Part shown: positions 35,513-44,599 of the stretch, in pieces
Position numbering within the stretch: position 1 is the stretch's first letter
Layout of the letters: each line of letters begins with the position of its first letter
NCBI GenBank assembly: GCA_029582155.1
Contig: CM055902.1
Span: 15,078,086 to 15,142,085, forward strand
DNA from: Panopea generosa
Lineage: Eukaryota > Mollusca > Bivalvia > Adapedonta > Hiatellidae
Reading direction: 5' to 3'
DNA: 64,000 bases
The notes under the pieces: model-generated
Databases searched by the model: none
Told to the model about the DNA's origin: nothing
Seen by the model: only the letters and a program-made list of their open reading frames with translations
Translations under genes and position numbers: made by a program

Positions 35513-36097
35513 ATGGTGTTAAGCGTCGCTTTCAGCAATTTTTCAGTTATATCGCGACGGTGTCTACTTGAGACGGTATTCTAAGCGCTGTCACACTGGA
35601 GTATCATGCCGCAGACAAATGGTATGATACTCCATCCAGTCACATTATACTGACACCGGGCCGACCAGACCTAGAACTCTCCTCTTAATGCTGAGCGTCA
35701 AGCGAGGAAGCTTCTAGTACCATTTTTATAATCTTTGGTATGACCCGGCCGGGGATTGAACTCACGACCTTCCGCATGCGAGGCGGACGCTCTACCACTA
35801 GACCACGCCGCGGTCTTATTGACTATTGAAACACCGCACATTACACAACAGCGTCGTCTGTTGGCAGAGCGTCCGTTTCGCATGCAGAAGGTCGTTGGTT
35901 CGATCCCGGCCTGATCATACCAAAAATTGAAAACATGGTACTAGAAGCTTTCTCGATTGGGACTCAACATTCGGAGGATAGTTCTAGGTCCGTTTTAATG
36001 AAATTAATTATAATAATTAAGAAATAAATGGTATACCTGATGCTAATGAGGGCACCATGCCAAAGACAAAAACCCACAAACACACGTTATAAGCCAT
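26598..36097 (-). CDS. Small secreted EGF-repeat protein with GPI-anchor-like tail (complete gene, six coding exons)
   Basis: Coding exons on the minus strand, in order: 36097-36037, 34893-34777, 32379-32254, 31364-31239, 28046-27921, 26686-26598. Every junction is GT-AG and phase 1. Lengths 61, 117, 126, 126, 126 and 89 sum to 645 nt, which is 214 codons plus stop. The predicted order is signal peptide, six-Cys EGF-like module, two cbEGF modules, a six-Cys EGF/EB-like module, then a hydrophobic C-terminus typical of GPI-anchored proteins. The protein should be exported and sit on the cell surface; its ligand and role are not known. Paralogous genes lie at the left edge and at 56-64 kb. I do not recognise a named orthologue. 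The exon chain is inferred from splice sites and phase only, and further small exons could be missing. Confidence 0.8.
27171..27446 (+). mobile_element. Family A SINE, nearly full length
   Basis: Box A GATTAGCTCAGTCGG, box B GAGTTCTAATCCCC, the GATGATTGATATACGACATT body and an AATCAATCAATC tail are present, with moderate divergence. It lies between the last two coding exons of the central EGF gene, antisense to it. Confidence 0.85.
27921..28046 (-). CDS. EGF/EB-like module exon of the central EGF gene
   Basis: The exon is 126 nt, phase 1-1, with acceptor atttcag and donor gtaaac. It encodes about 42 residues with six cysteines (ATC, TTC, AAC, GMC, KC, TTC). The spacing resembles EB or plain EGF modules, ending C-K-C-N-S-G-Y then a Thr/Asn-rich stretch and the last Cys. 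Several N-x-T sequons (NTT twice) suggest N-glycosylation. There is no calcium-binding signature. It lies between the duplicated cbEGF exons and the GPI-tail exon. Confidence 0.82.
28155..28375 (-). mobile_element. tRNA-derived SINE (family E), minus strand
   Basis: On the minus strand the head is GTAGCCTAGTGTTTAAGTCG, with box B AGGTTCGAATACC. A body of about 150 bp follows, ending near the EB exon acceptor. It occurs once here and has no close copy in the window. Confidence 0.65.
28770..29290. repeat. ~500-bp dispersed repeat, copy 1 (intron of central EGF gene)
   Basis: It is highly similar over most of its length to 62380-62840, with CAGGCACCTCCTGCACAGAT, AAACATGTTAACTATCTCT and ACCAGTATTATATTGGGTTT in the same order and orientation. 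There are no TIRs, tail or ORF. Confidence 0.8.
29428..29930. repeat. 29-bp minisatellite, about 17 copies, in an EGF-gene intron
   Basis: The unit is close to ATTCCCAATATACATTG followed by TATTTTTTAAAT or TAGAT variants. Central copies are nearly identical and edge copies are degenerate. Units abut with no spacers. Confidence 0.9.
30510..30547 (-). pseudogene. Truncated cbEGF exon remnant at the downstream end of the exon array
   Basis: It keeps the acceptor (gcttag) and the start of a cbEGF (DIDEC, then ANDK), after which homology stops and unrelated sequence follows. No donor or later cysteines are present. It marks the other edge of the duplicated region. Confidence 0.6.
31239..31364 (-). 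CDS. Calcium-binding EGF exon, copy 2 of a recent tandem duplication
   Basis: The exon has the same length, phase, splice sites and domain content as 32254-32379, which lies 1,015 bp away. It encodes the DVDEC start, six Cys, and the hydroxylation pattern [10 protein letters not shown]. Flanking intron sequence is also near-identical, so a whole exon-plus-intron unit was copied. Because both ends are phase 1, adding or losing the unit keeps the reading frame. Confidence 0.88.
32254..32379 (-). CDS. Calcium-binding EGF exon, copy 1 of a recent tandem duplication
   Basis: The exon is 126 nt, phase 1-1, with acceptor gcttag and donor gttagt. It encodes a full cbEGF: an N-terminal DVDEC (calcium ligands), six cysteines, and a C-x-N-x4-F-x-C pattern ([10 protein letters not shown]), which is the consensus for Asp/Asn beta-hydroxylation. 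The turn reads CNTGYTGNG. It differs from the next exon (31239-31364) at two bases: one is silent, and one gives Glu here where the other has Ala. It sits inside a 1,015-bp tandem unit. Confidence 0.88.
32848..32965 (-). pseudogene. Decayed cbEGF exon at the upstream end of the exon array
   Basis: It is clearly related to the exons at 32254 and 31239 (shared [16 protein letters not shown]). The cysteine after the second NAA motif is replaced by Tyr, the CNTGYTGNG turn is shortened and altered, and the splice-donor end no longer matches (CCTGTAATTC in place of CCTGTACAG|gt). It is probably skipped in the mRNA. Confidence 0.6.
33010..33600. repeat. Degenerate minisatellite in inverted orientation blocks
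   Basis: Short units such as GATGGAGCGATGG and CACGATGATGATGG fill the centre (about 33175-33445). Their complements (CATCGCTCC, CCATCGTGCC) fill both flanks (33010-33165 and 33450-33600). The tract can therefore fold back on itself. It lies in the intron between the EGF exon at 34777 and the cbEGF exon at 32379. Confidence 0.75.
33650..33790 (+). mobile_element. Family A SINE, 3' half only
   Basis: The blocks CTCTCACCACTTA, CAGTTACTTGCAG and GATGGCATGAA match the 3' body of family A. No tRNA head is present. Confidence 0.55.
34777..34893 (-). CDS. EGF-like module exon 1 of the central EGF gene
   Basis: The exon is 117 nt, phase 1 to phase 1, with acceptor ttgcag and donor gttagt. It encodes about 39 residues containing six cysteines (VC, DC, DC, KC, AC, DC). 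The C-A-C-Q-P-G-Y turn is typical of the C-terminal half of an EGF domain. It lacks the D-x-D/N-E start, so calcium binding is not predicted. It directly follows the signal-peptide exon and would form the N-terminus of the mature protein. Confidence 0.8.
35041..35250 (-). mobile_element. Family B SINE, minus strand
   Basis: The plus-strand order is AAACTTATTTG tail end, CGATTGTGAAACAAGTT, GGTAGAACCAGTACTAAGCA, CGTGGCGGAGGATCGAACCC and CACTAGACCACGC head. It lies in the first coding intron of the central EGF gene. Confidence 0.85.
35470..35815 (-). mobile_element. tRNA-derived SINE (family C), second near-identical copy
   Basis: It has the same head, body and (CAA)n tail as 1505-1848. A perfect 13-bp duplication, TTATTGACTATTG, flanks it (35457-35469 and 35816-35828). 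It lies in the first coding intron of the central EGF gene, antisense to nothing but on the same strand as the gene. Confidence 0.9.
35850..35990 (+). mobile_element. Truncated family C SINE, plus strand
   Basis: The head is TTGGCAGAGCGTCCG... with box B GGTTCGATCCCGG, followed by the first part of the family C body (ACATGGTACTAGAAGCTT). The 3' half and tail are missing. It faces the full copy at 35470-35815 head to head. Confidence 0.75.
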
Positions 36098-36103
36098 ATG
36101 TCC
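36037..36103 (-). CDS. Signal-peptide exon of the central EGF gene
   Basis: The exon has an acceptor (rc of 36104-36110, tttcag type) and a GT donor at 36036-36035. Six 5' noncoding bases precede the ATG at 36097-36095. It encodes 20 residues starting [13 protein letters not shown], followed by a small-residue end (PSLAS) that fits a signal-peptidase site, and ends in phase 1. The exon has exactly the same length (67 nt) as its paralogue at 714-780, which encodes MAYNMCVFVFLFG and then SPALVS. Conserved length, start and splice sites across the pair support a real exon. Confidence 0.85.
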
Positions 36104-36142
36104 CTGAAATTAAACGTATTCATTAAAACATTCCAAGGGGTC

Positions 36143-36565
36143 GTCCGTGGCCTGTTGGTCTAATGTGCTGTAGTCTTATGACCACCTACCTCTCGCCATT
36201 ATAGCCGTGATTTCAAGGCCTGGACCTAAATGCATCAACATTTTGAATCTGAGATTTAGACTCAGACTCAAGTTGTCAAAAATTTAGGATTCAAATAACT
36301 TGTATTAAAAAAGCAATTTACTATTATCTATTTGCAGAAACAAGTAGTTTTAATGTTTATTTAACAGAAAATACCAAAAAAATCACATTTATTCCCCATA
36401 ATTGTATGTTTACAGGGTTTTTCTAAAATGTGAGATTTTGAGTCTGAGTCCGATTCTCAGACTCAAAATATTGATGAATTAAGGTCCGTCTAAAAACCAT
36501 ATTTGAGATTTCATGCAGGACGGGGTAGGTTCTATTCAGATTCATTATGAAGTCTTCCTTTGCCA
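36143..36565 (+). mobile_element. Old family D SINE split by a MITE
   Basis: The head (CCGTGGCCTGTTGGTCTAAT) and worn box B region lie at 36143-36221. The body resumes at 36488 (CAGGACGGGGTAGGTTCTAT, CAGATTCATTATGAAGTCTT). A MITE (36222-36487) sits between. A relative of the head lies at 805-860 upstream of the left paralogue's signal exon, so the SINE predates the gene duplication. Confidence 0.6.
36222..36487. mobile_element. MITE with ~50-bp terminal inverted repeats, inside a SINE
   Basis: The left end GGACCTAAATGCATCAACAT and onward (TTTGAATCTGAGA...AGACTCAGACTCAA) is matched by the inverted right end (GGACCTTAATTCATCAATAT, TTTGAGTCTGAGA...GGACTCAGACTCAA). There are about 165 bp of AT-rich core and no coding capacity. 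The superfamily is not clear. Confidence 0.8.
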
Positions 36566-36784
36566 TTAAAACTAGCACTTAGATACAGTATATACATTAT
36601 ATACATTATATACATTATATACGTTTAGTAACTGATGCTAAAAATATAACCATTGAACGTTGGTAATCATTCAGTCATATGGTATTTTCATAGTGTCATT
36701 TACAGAATATACTTGGATACGTAAAACTATTTAATATTGGTTATGTAAGAACAGAACTTTTTATGTATACTATACAACCCGAAT

Positions 36785-36930
36785 CAGAGTTTTCTTGGGT
36801 AGAACTAGTACTAAAATTGTGCTGGAAAAGTGTCTTGCTCAAAGACATCGCGCATAGCCGTGGCGGAGGATCAAATCCATGACCCTCAAATCATGGGTTC
36901 GGTTCTCTATCACTTGACCACGCGCTCCAG
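36785..36930 (-). mobile_element. Family B SINE, partial
   Basis: GGGTAGAACTAGTACTAA, TGGCGGAGGATCAAATCC and CACTTGACCACGC match family B. The 3' tail is missing. It lies upstream of the signal-peptide exon. Confidence 0.75.
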
Positions 36931-37214
36931 ATTGCTTTGTGCGGGTCCTTACCTAGTTCCATATTAGATATACAACGACACTGTACATTCATCATCCGCG
37001 CGGCTAACGGATTCTAGATGAATGAAGAAACAGCAAATGTCTAAATGGAATTTAAAGAGCAATATAACACGCGAGTCCCTCGCAAGAGTTTTACAGTACT
37101 CTTAACTATGGAAGATGTTTTGATTAGAAAAAGTTTTAAAATTAAAAAAAAAATGTAAATATATTTTCCGCCAGAGTAAAATGTTTTCTTTCTTTAAAAA
37201 TACAATTAAAGAAG

Positions 37215-37375
37215 ATCAGTTACCTAACCACTGTTTCCTGGGATCCTGAAAAGTTAACCAGAACACTCGAGCACACCACATCTCCGCAAGTAACAGATAA
37301 CTTTTTCACTTGAATTAGCGGTGAGAGACGAATGATGATGAGACATAATATCGTAAATCAATCATATATACAAGA
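37215..37375 (-). mobile_element. Family A SINE, partial
   Basis: The blocks CACTGTTTCCTGGGATCC, CATCTCCGCAAGTAACAG and GAGACGAATGATGATGAG match family A. The head is missing. A related piece occupies about the same position in the left paralogue (2458-2680), so this insertion probably predates the gene duplication. Confidence 0.7.
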
Positions 37376-37981
37376 AATTCATATTCCTCCTAAATAATTC
37401 CGTAAAAAACATACTATTTTATTGACTTAAAATGGAACTTAAAGCTATTTCGGCAAATAAAAGTGTGTATAATATTGGTTCGTGCGTGTTCGTTTAAGTA
37501 TTGAGACGGTTGAGTTTTAAATAACTTGACTCTTCAGGAGGTGACCTACTTTTTTTTAATTCAGTGGATATACTGTGTACTTTTTATAAAATTACAAACG
37601 GGAACATGCTACGAACCCTTTTAATATTACGTCAACTATGCGTGAAATGTTTTTAAAATAAGCGCCACCAAGTGATTAAATATCATCGTTTAATTATTTA
37701 ACAAATATTCTCAAAATCTTAATAGAAGCAATATGTTAACATATTTATGGAAGGAAGCCAAATATTAAAAAAAAACGACGGGCGTGCAAATAACCGATGG
37801 CTATCTACACATTATTTAAAACAGTCAATTCCATTAAGCAGTTTAATTTATTTAATACTTTGCTATTGTTGAAATGGAGTTTGAAACATTAGTTGAGCTA
37901 TGCTGACTTTAAAATCATTAATTCAATTTGAATATACCTAAATGAACTAAACAATCGTTGGACTTTAAAACAAAACCATAC

Positions 37982-38095
37982 CTTTAAGTTAATTCGTTTG
38001 AAATTAAAATGTAAATCCACATAAAATGGAAATATCCACTAAGTTACTGATTCGTGATTTCTTCTAACACTGGGATACATCGACTGAACCATTAA
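37982..38095 (-). other. Probable 5' noncoding exon of the central EGF gene
   Basis: The block ends in a donor AAAG|gtatgg at 37981. The segment and donor are conserved in the left paralogue (2735 to about 2860, AAAG|gtatga) at a similar distance upstream of the signal-peptide exon (1.88 versus 1.96 kb). The shared part includes TGGATTTACATT near the donor. The transcription start is not clear, so the upstream limit is approximate. Confidence 0.45.
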
Positions 38096-38338
38096 CATAT
38101 ATGAAACATGATGAGCCTAGCGGCATACCTTAAGTTTCGTATTTCTCAAGATTTGTAGTTTAGATTTACATAAACGACGTGTAAATCAGAAAAGTGAAAC
38201 TAAAACGGATAGATGTACATGTAGCTATCGAGAACAATTTGTGTTTAATCAAAAAGATTACCTGTACGTCCAATTGCTTTTCGTTGTTAGTAATTTAGTT
38301 ATTTTTATGCAGTTGTAGAAATAGTATAATGGGGTTAA

Positions 38339-38366
38339 ACTTCTACTACTACTATTACTACTACTT

Positions 38367-38417
<51 letters not shown>

Positions 38418-38437
38418 TTTTACTACTACTACTATTT

Positions 38438-38474
<37 letters not shown>

Positions 38475-38478
38475 AACA

Positions 38479-38533
<55 letters not shown>

Positions 38534-38652
38534 TTTCTACTACTACTACTATTTCTACTGCTACTTCTACTACTACTACTACAACTACTACTACTATTTC
38601 TACTACTACTACTACGATGTCTACTACTACTTCTACTACTACTTCTACTACA

Positions 38653-38692
<40 letters not shown>

Positions 38693-38695
38693 TTT

Positions 38696-38749
<54 letters not shown>

Positions 38750-38776
38750 TTTCTACTACTACTACTACTACTATTT

Positions 38777-38813
<37 letters not shown>

Positions 38814-38817
38814 AACA

Positions 38818-38863
<46 letters not shown>

Positions 38864-39047
38864 CTAATACTTCTTCTACTACTACTACTACTACTACTAC
38901 TACAACTACTATCACCACCACCACAACCACCACCATTATTACTACTATTTCTACTGCTACTAATGCTACCACTACTACTAATACTTGTACTCATACTACC
39001 ACTTATACTGCTACTACTGTTGCTACTATTACTTCTATTACTACTTA

Positions 39048-39098
<51 letters not shown>

Positions 39099-39250
39099 TA
39101 CTACAATTACTACTACTACAAATTATACCACTACTACTACTACTTCTATTACTACAACTACTACTATTACTACTTCTACTTCTATTACTAGTACTACCAC
39201 TACTACTACTATTACTCCTACTACTACTACTACTACTACTACTTCTTTTT

Positions 39251-39298
<48 letters not shown>

Positions 39299-39473
39299 TT
39301 ACTACTACTACTACTATTGCTACTACTGCTACTACTACTATTACTACTACTACCACTACTTTTATTACTTCTTCTATTACTACTATTACTACTACTACTA
39401 CTACTTCTTCTTCTTCTACTACTTCTACTACTACATGTACTACTTCTTCTTCTACTACTACTACTACTACTCT

Positions 39474-39505
<32 letters not shown>

Positions 39506-39545
39506 TTACTACTACTTCTACTACTACTAGTAATACTACTTCTTT

Positions 39546-39587
<42 letters not shown>

Positions 39588-39604
39588 TACTACTACTACT
39601 ACTT

Positions 39605-39644
<40 letters not shown>

Positions 39645-39657
39645 TACTACTACTGTC
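38339..39657. repeat. 1.3-kb (TAC)n trinucleotide repeat
   Basis: An almost unbroken TAC/ACT tract with point variants (TTCT, ACA, ATT). It lies about 250 bp upstream of the 5' noncoding exon of the central EGF gene. The open frames it creates in several phases (poly-Thr, poly-Ser, poly-Val, poly-Leu) are artefacts of the repeat. Confidence 0.97.
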
Positions 39658-39679
39658 TTAAGTGGTTCGGTCTGAGTGT

Positions 39680-40430
39680 GTTACATAGTGTCTTTACCTT
39701 TATTATTCGAAATAAGTAACTGCATTAAATCTAAATCCAAAGCTGTATCTAAAAACACAAATCTTGTTTGGGACTAATACATTTTTCCATTGCAAGGGGT
39801 ATCTTTTGCATCTGACAATGATTGAAGAATGCATCCATCATTAATTTCAATTTGGAAAGTCAGCTTTCCCGCCTCCCAAATATGTTCTATTCCTTCATAT
39901 TGTATTGATTGACGTACTAAATATTCTAAAATTGCAGTGAGTTGGTCAGGGTATGACTTCAATGCTTTTGATATATATTACCCACAATGATAGGTGACTT
40001 AACTAAAATCATTTAATCGTTTCCTATACCCACCCTGTTTACAAAAAGTTGCCGGGATCTTTTTTTTTTCTTGCATTGACGTTACAATCTTGACAAATTA
40101 ATGTATTTATTGCGCAATATATTTAATTTTTGTTTCCCGTGGGATGTGAACAGGCAGGTCATCAGGACTGTAATTAACAATCTCGAGAAGAAGAAGCCAT
40201 GCTGGTTTCTAAAACCTTCTGTAAAACACATTACCTGACCCGTACAAATTCGACAAAAGTCGAATAACTTTCACGGATGCTACCTCTTCAGTCTCGTTAG
40301 CTGTCTCTTCCATAACAGTTGGCTACCTTATTTATTCCTTTTTCCGTCCCACTGGATTCGCTGCCGCTCTTCGTCCCCTTTCTAGCTTGACGCCGTGTTC
40401 TCGGCATATTTACCTTTTGAATTTATAAGA
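39680..40430 (-). pseudogene. Possible decayed coding element, minus strand
   Basis: On the minus strand a start MPRTRRQARKGTKSGSESSG (40410-40350) is followed after breaks by an open stretch, 39962-39774, with SYPDQLTAILEYL and FQIEIND. Basic Ser-rich starts are common in LINE ORF1 proteins, but no diagnostic domain is visible. It could equally be an unrelated gene relic. Confidence 0.3.
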
Positions 40431-40770
40431 TGTTTTCGCTGTAAAAACCAGTTTCAAAGTGAATATTAGATATTTTACCAGAAAAATTCACCTCCGGTGG
40501 TTTTGATATACAATTAAGACTGTGAGATTTACTATGTCGTAAGATTTTATACAATATTCCAAAAAATCAATTAATCACGAAACAATATTAAATTCTACCT
40601 TAACACCATTTCATGAATACAAAATAAATTTTATCTTTGAGGCCCTTCCTTGTACCCTATTCCCTGATTATCTTAATATATTTGCCATTGTTTCCAAGAT
40701 GCCCAAAAGTATTTGTCATAATTCCCCAAAAGTATTTCCGTCAGATTTCTAAAATCAGGCGTATGATATC

Positions 40771-40800
40771 GATCCCTAAAAGTCATTACTTTTAGGGATC
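40771..40800. other. Perfect 13-bp hairpin
   Basis: GATCCCTAAAAGT, four-base loop CATT, then the exact complement. A role is unknown; there is no gene next to it. Confidence 0.8.
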
Positions 40801-41089
40801 AAAAGAATTGAAGTATATAATATTCCAAAATCATTTAAATATATACTTAAAGAAATGTAATAAAAAAAATGATAGAAAATAGATGTGAATAAGGAATTTT
40901 ATTAATATTGATATATTGCTTTTAAAGAGCTAACTTTAATATTATCAAAAACTGTGATAAACATCAACTACATGTTAGTTTTGCGTATTTTAAAGAAAAT
41001 GACCCTTTGTTAAAATAAATTGTTAAATAAAATTTTAATCTGATATTGTGTTTCATATGAAAAGAACTCGAGGTGAATAATGAAAAGGC

Positions 41090-41209
41090 ATTATACAGTT
41101 CACTGTACAATATGGATTTTATTGTACTCGTCAATGTTGTGGTGAAAACCTGTACCTACAACATTGACTCGTACAATATAAATACATATTGTACAGTGAA
41201 CTGTATAAT
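41090..41209. mobile_element. Fold-back element / near-perfect 120-bp palindrome
   Basis: ATTATACAGTTCACTGTACA and onward to TCAATGTTGT at about 41140 pairs with the right arm (41157-41209) around a loop of about 15 bp. The arms are about 90 percent complementary. A diverged half-copy may lie at 61815-61860. Confidence 0.8.
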
Positions 41210-42129
41210 TACTAATAACATACAATCGATTCAAATTTGTATGCATATGAGATAAGGTCACTGCATTTTGATATAGGTAAAGAAGATAAATCGTGAATGG
41301 CGAATATATTTTATCCATATACATCTAAACCTGCCGACCCACAAATCAATAATAAAATACATGTACATGTTAAAATTTATAACGCTTCTCATGTAAATTA
41401 AAATCACCTATATAAACCGAATACGTTTTTGTTAAACCACGTCATTCTATTTATAATACGACTCGTCCAATACACGTCACACATTAATATTGTACGATGT
41501 ATGTAACAGATGAATGTGCTGTCATCCCTAATACGGTAGGTTCCATCTAAAAATAAAATGACGCAATTTCCAAATAGCGTATTGGATTAATATCAATTCT
41601 ATCTGGAAAGTAAATAATGCGGACAATGCTTTATGGGAATAGTGTCAGTACTATTTTAAATAAATAATATTTGTAATAAAAAGTGTCTATATAAATATTC
41701 TCTGGTCTGAACCAATTCTTACACAACCAGCGGTTATTACTATAATATATAACGCGAGTGTAGCACAAGTATATGAACACAAGTTCTGAATTATGCTGTA
41801 CATCTGTATTTGTTCACATAAGTGCCGACATGTGGTTTACTTATATGCGTGATACTGTTTCAGGTACTGACAAATGTACTGAAATATTTATTTATATATT
41901 TATTTCAGAACACGTAATCGTTTAAAGTACTGTTTAAGATTTTTCAGTCCATGATGACTACTTTCAGTGTATTGATGGTGCCCGGTGTCTCGTGTATATT
42001 ACACTTAGTGGAGTCTTTTTGGCCCTAAAGAATTTCTGGAATGTGATGACGTTATCAACAAATTCGAACGCATTTCACTATATTTAGTAACTTTGGAAAT
42101 CCCCAAAGAGTTTAAACGAGTTTTTAAAT

Positions 42130-43720
42130 TAAATGCTGACATGTTATTAAGTCACCTGAGAGTCTTTGACTCAAGGGACCTTTTGTGATCGACTTTTGTG
42201 CGTCGTCGTGCATCGTGCGTCTGTAAACAGTTGACATTTTCGGCTTTTTCTCTAAAACCATAAGCTCAATTATAAATAAATGGTGTATGCAGCTTTGGTA
42301 CCTAAGGGTGAATCAAAATTGTGAAATGTATGGTCCCCAACTCAATAAGGCTTTGGGGGCGGGGCCAAACAGTCAAATTCAAATTAATCTTCTTCTTACT
42401 ATAGGAAGCACTGGGAAACAAATGGTGAGCATGATTATTGACTTTAATGGGTCCTTCATAAAAATATGAATTGCATGTCCCTGGGTCACACGGTTTGAAC
42501 CTGTGGCGTTGCCTTAAAGAATTAGTGTATCCGTAAACAATTCACATTTTCGACTTCTCAAAATCCGTAATCTCAATTGTAAAAAAATGTTGTATGCAAC
42601 TTTTGTACCTAAGGGCGAATCAAATTGTTAAAAGTATGGTTCCCCGGGTTTTGGGGGCTCGGCCAAAGGGTGAACATTAAAAACCTTCTTCTTACTCTCG
42701 GAAGCACGGGAAAATAAATGGTGAGCATGACAGTGGATGCATATTGTGAATTGTATATCCATGGGTCTCACGTTTCGGCCCTAAGGGTGTGGCCTGCAAA
42801 AGATTGAAGGTAAACTTTATAAATCTTCTCATTATTATAGGAAGCACTCAGACACATATTCTGCCGATGATTATTGACGCCTATGGGTCCTTTATAAAAT
42901 TTGTGAATTTCATGCCCCTAATTATCACGGTGTGGTCCTGGGGATGACGCCTACTTTACTAAATCGAATCTATATAAGAGAAAATGACAAAACCCGTTCT
43001 TTTTTATGACTAAATAGACTTATGTGAATGTTTTTTAGTTGTGATTTGTTGCCGCTGACATGAGAGTTGATACACCCGCAAAAGGTCTTCGGGGCATTGC
43101 CAAAACAGTCAAATTCAGGTTAAACATTATAAATCTTCATCTTATTTTAAGAAGCACTTAGAAACTATTGGTGAACATGATGATTGACATATATTGGTCC
43201 TTTATAAAGAGTGTATGTTTATGTTACTGGGTCTCATTGTTTGGCCCTGTGGGTGGGGCCTACTGTACTAAATCCATATAAGAGTAAAAGACAAAAACAG
43301 TCATTTCTGCTCGCTGAATAAACTAATCAGAATGTTTCTGGTGTGATTTGTTGTTGCTGACATGACGGTTAATGCTTATGTTTTATTGAGTGCCCCCCTC
43401 CTTCTGTTAACTTGGTCTTTGGTCAAAACAATCTTTGGAAAACAAAGTGTAAGCATAATAAATGAGGCCTATAAAGCCGTCATAAAAATTGTGAATTTCA
43501 TGACCCATGGTCACATGGTTTGACTCTTGGGATGGGTACTACTTTACTAAATGGATATAAGAGAAAATGGTGTGATTTGTTGATGCAGATATGACATTCA
43601 AAATCCATGTTTGGATATTTGCTGCTTTCCGAAGAACAAAAGTTGAAAAACAGATTCATATAGCATACGTCAACTTACAATTGAATGTAACTCTGCTCAA
43701 CATAATGGCCCGGTGGGTAC
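42130..43720. repeat. Diverged ~150-300-bp tandem repeat region
   Basis: Blocks like GGAAGCACTGGGAAA, TGGTGAGCATGATTATTGAC, GGGTCCTTCATAAA and GGGTCACACGGTTTG recur around 42400, 42700, 42840, 43150 and 43430. It opens with CAAGGGACCTTTTGTGATCG and CGTCGTCGTGCATCGTGCG, which looks like a common dispersed molluscan repeat (recalled, not searched). No coding signal. Confidence 0.65.
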
Positions 43721-43724
43721 TATC

Positions 43725-44595
43725 CTAATACAATGTTAAGTGGTATTACGTGACTGCATGTGCAGTTCTTTTATATTGATAGCGTAATTATATATATTGT
43801 TCTTTGCAACTTTTTAATTACGTCTCCTCACCGCTTACGCAGTAGTGATTACAGCGGTCAACCTTATTGTTTGATGTTTCGAGCTAAAATTAAAAAGGTG
43901 TACATCATGTATCGTGGCAACCACATTTGTTAATTGTAAATCTAAAACCTATAATAATCTGTAAACCGTGTAAATCTGTAAAAGATTAATTTATGTAAAA
44001 AAAAATAATTAATAAATTATTAATTATGACAAAATTGCTTTTTTAATCGCAGTTATAATGAAGTATTAAGAAAATGGAGATAAGTATAGTTCTTCTATCC
44101 TCGCATATATATCAGGTTTATTGTCTCTCAATATACATAGTGCCACCATTGGAAAGGAGAAATGCTTCAATGGGGTTATAGGATAAAGAACAAATATCAG
44201 TGTGAGCTTACACCTACAAGCAGACACGAACCTGTTTTTTGTTTTATTTAACAAAGCAGACATGAAATAGAAAATTAAAAACTAAACGCATAGTATAAAT
44301 ACATATCTAAAGGCTTAAAGTTGCATTGCTGTTCTTCACAGTACTATTTGTGTTACATTTTTTATTCGTCAGTAATGAATGGATTGATACCTTTAAGTAT
44401 ATTTTTATCATTTATTATACATACGAGTGTATGAGATAATGTTTCCTATGAGACAAATGGGTTAAGCACCATTTGTTGAATGTATTTCATGTTTAATAAC
44501 AAGGTTTTAACTCATGCTTTCAGCTCTTAATTATTATTGATATAAATTTAACCAGCACAAGCATACGTTATTCCGCACTATCTTTTTGTTTTTTG
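43725..44595. other. Intergenic, nothing recognised
   Basis: AT-rich; only short incidental open frames. Confidence 0.5.
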
Positions 44596-44599
44596 ATTT

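Larger units (their letters stand above)
40430..42125. other. Intergenic, palindromes only
   Basis: Contains the hairpin at 40771 and the fold-back element at 41090. No gene seen. Confidence 0.5.

Noticed and set aside
38329-39675. 448-codon open frame (poly-Thr) and several overlapping frames on both strands
   Set aside because: They are created by the (TAC)n repeat, which is open in several frames at once; there is no gene structure.
41073-41324. Two overlapping ORFs on opposite strands
   Set aside because: Both arise from the fold-back palindrome.
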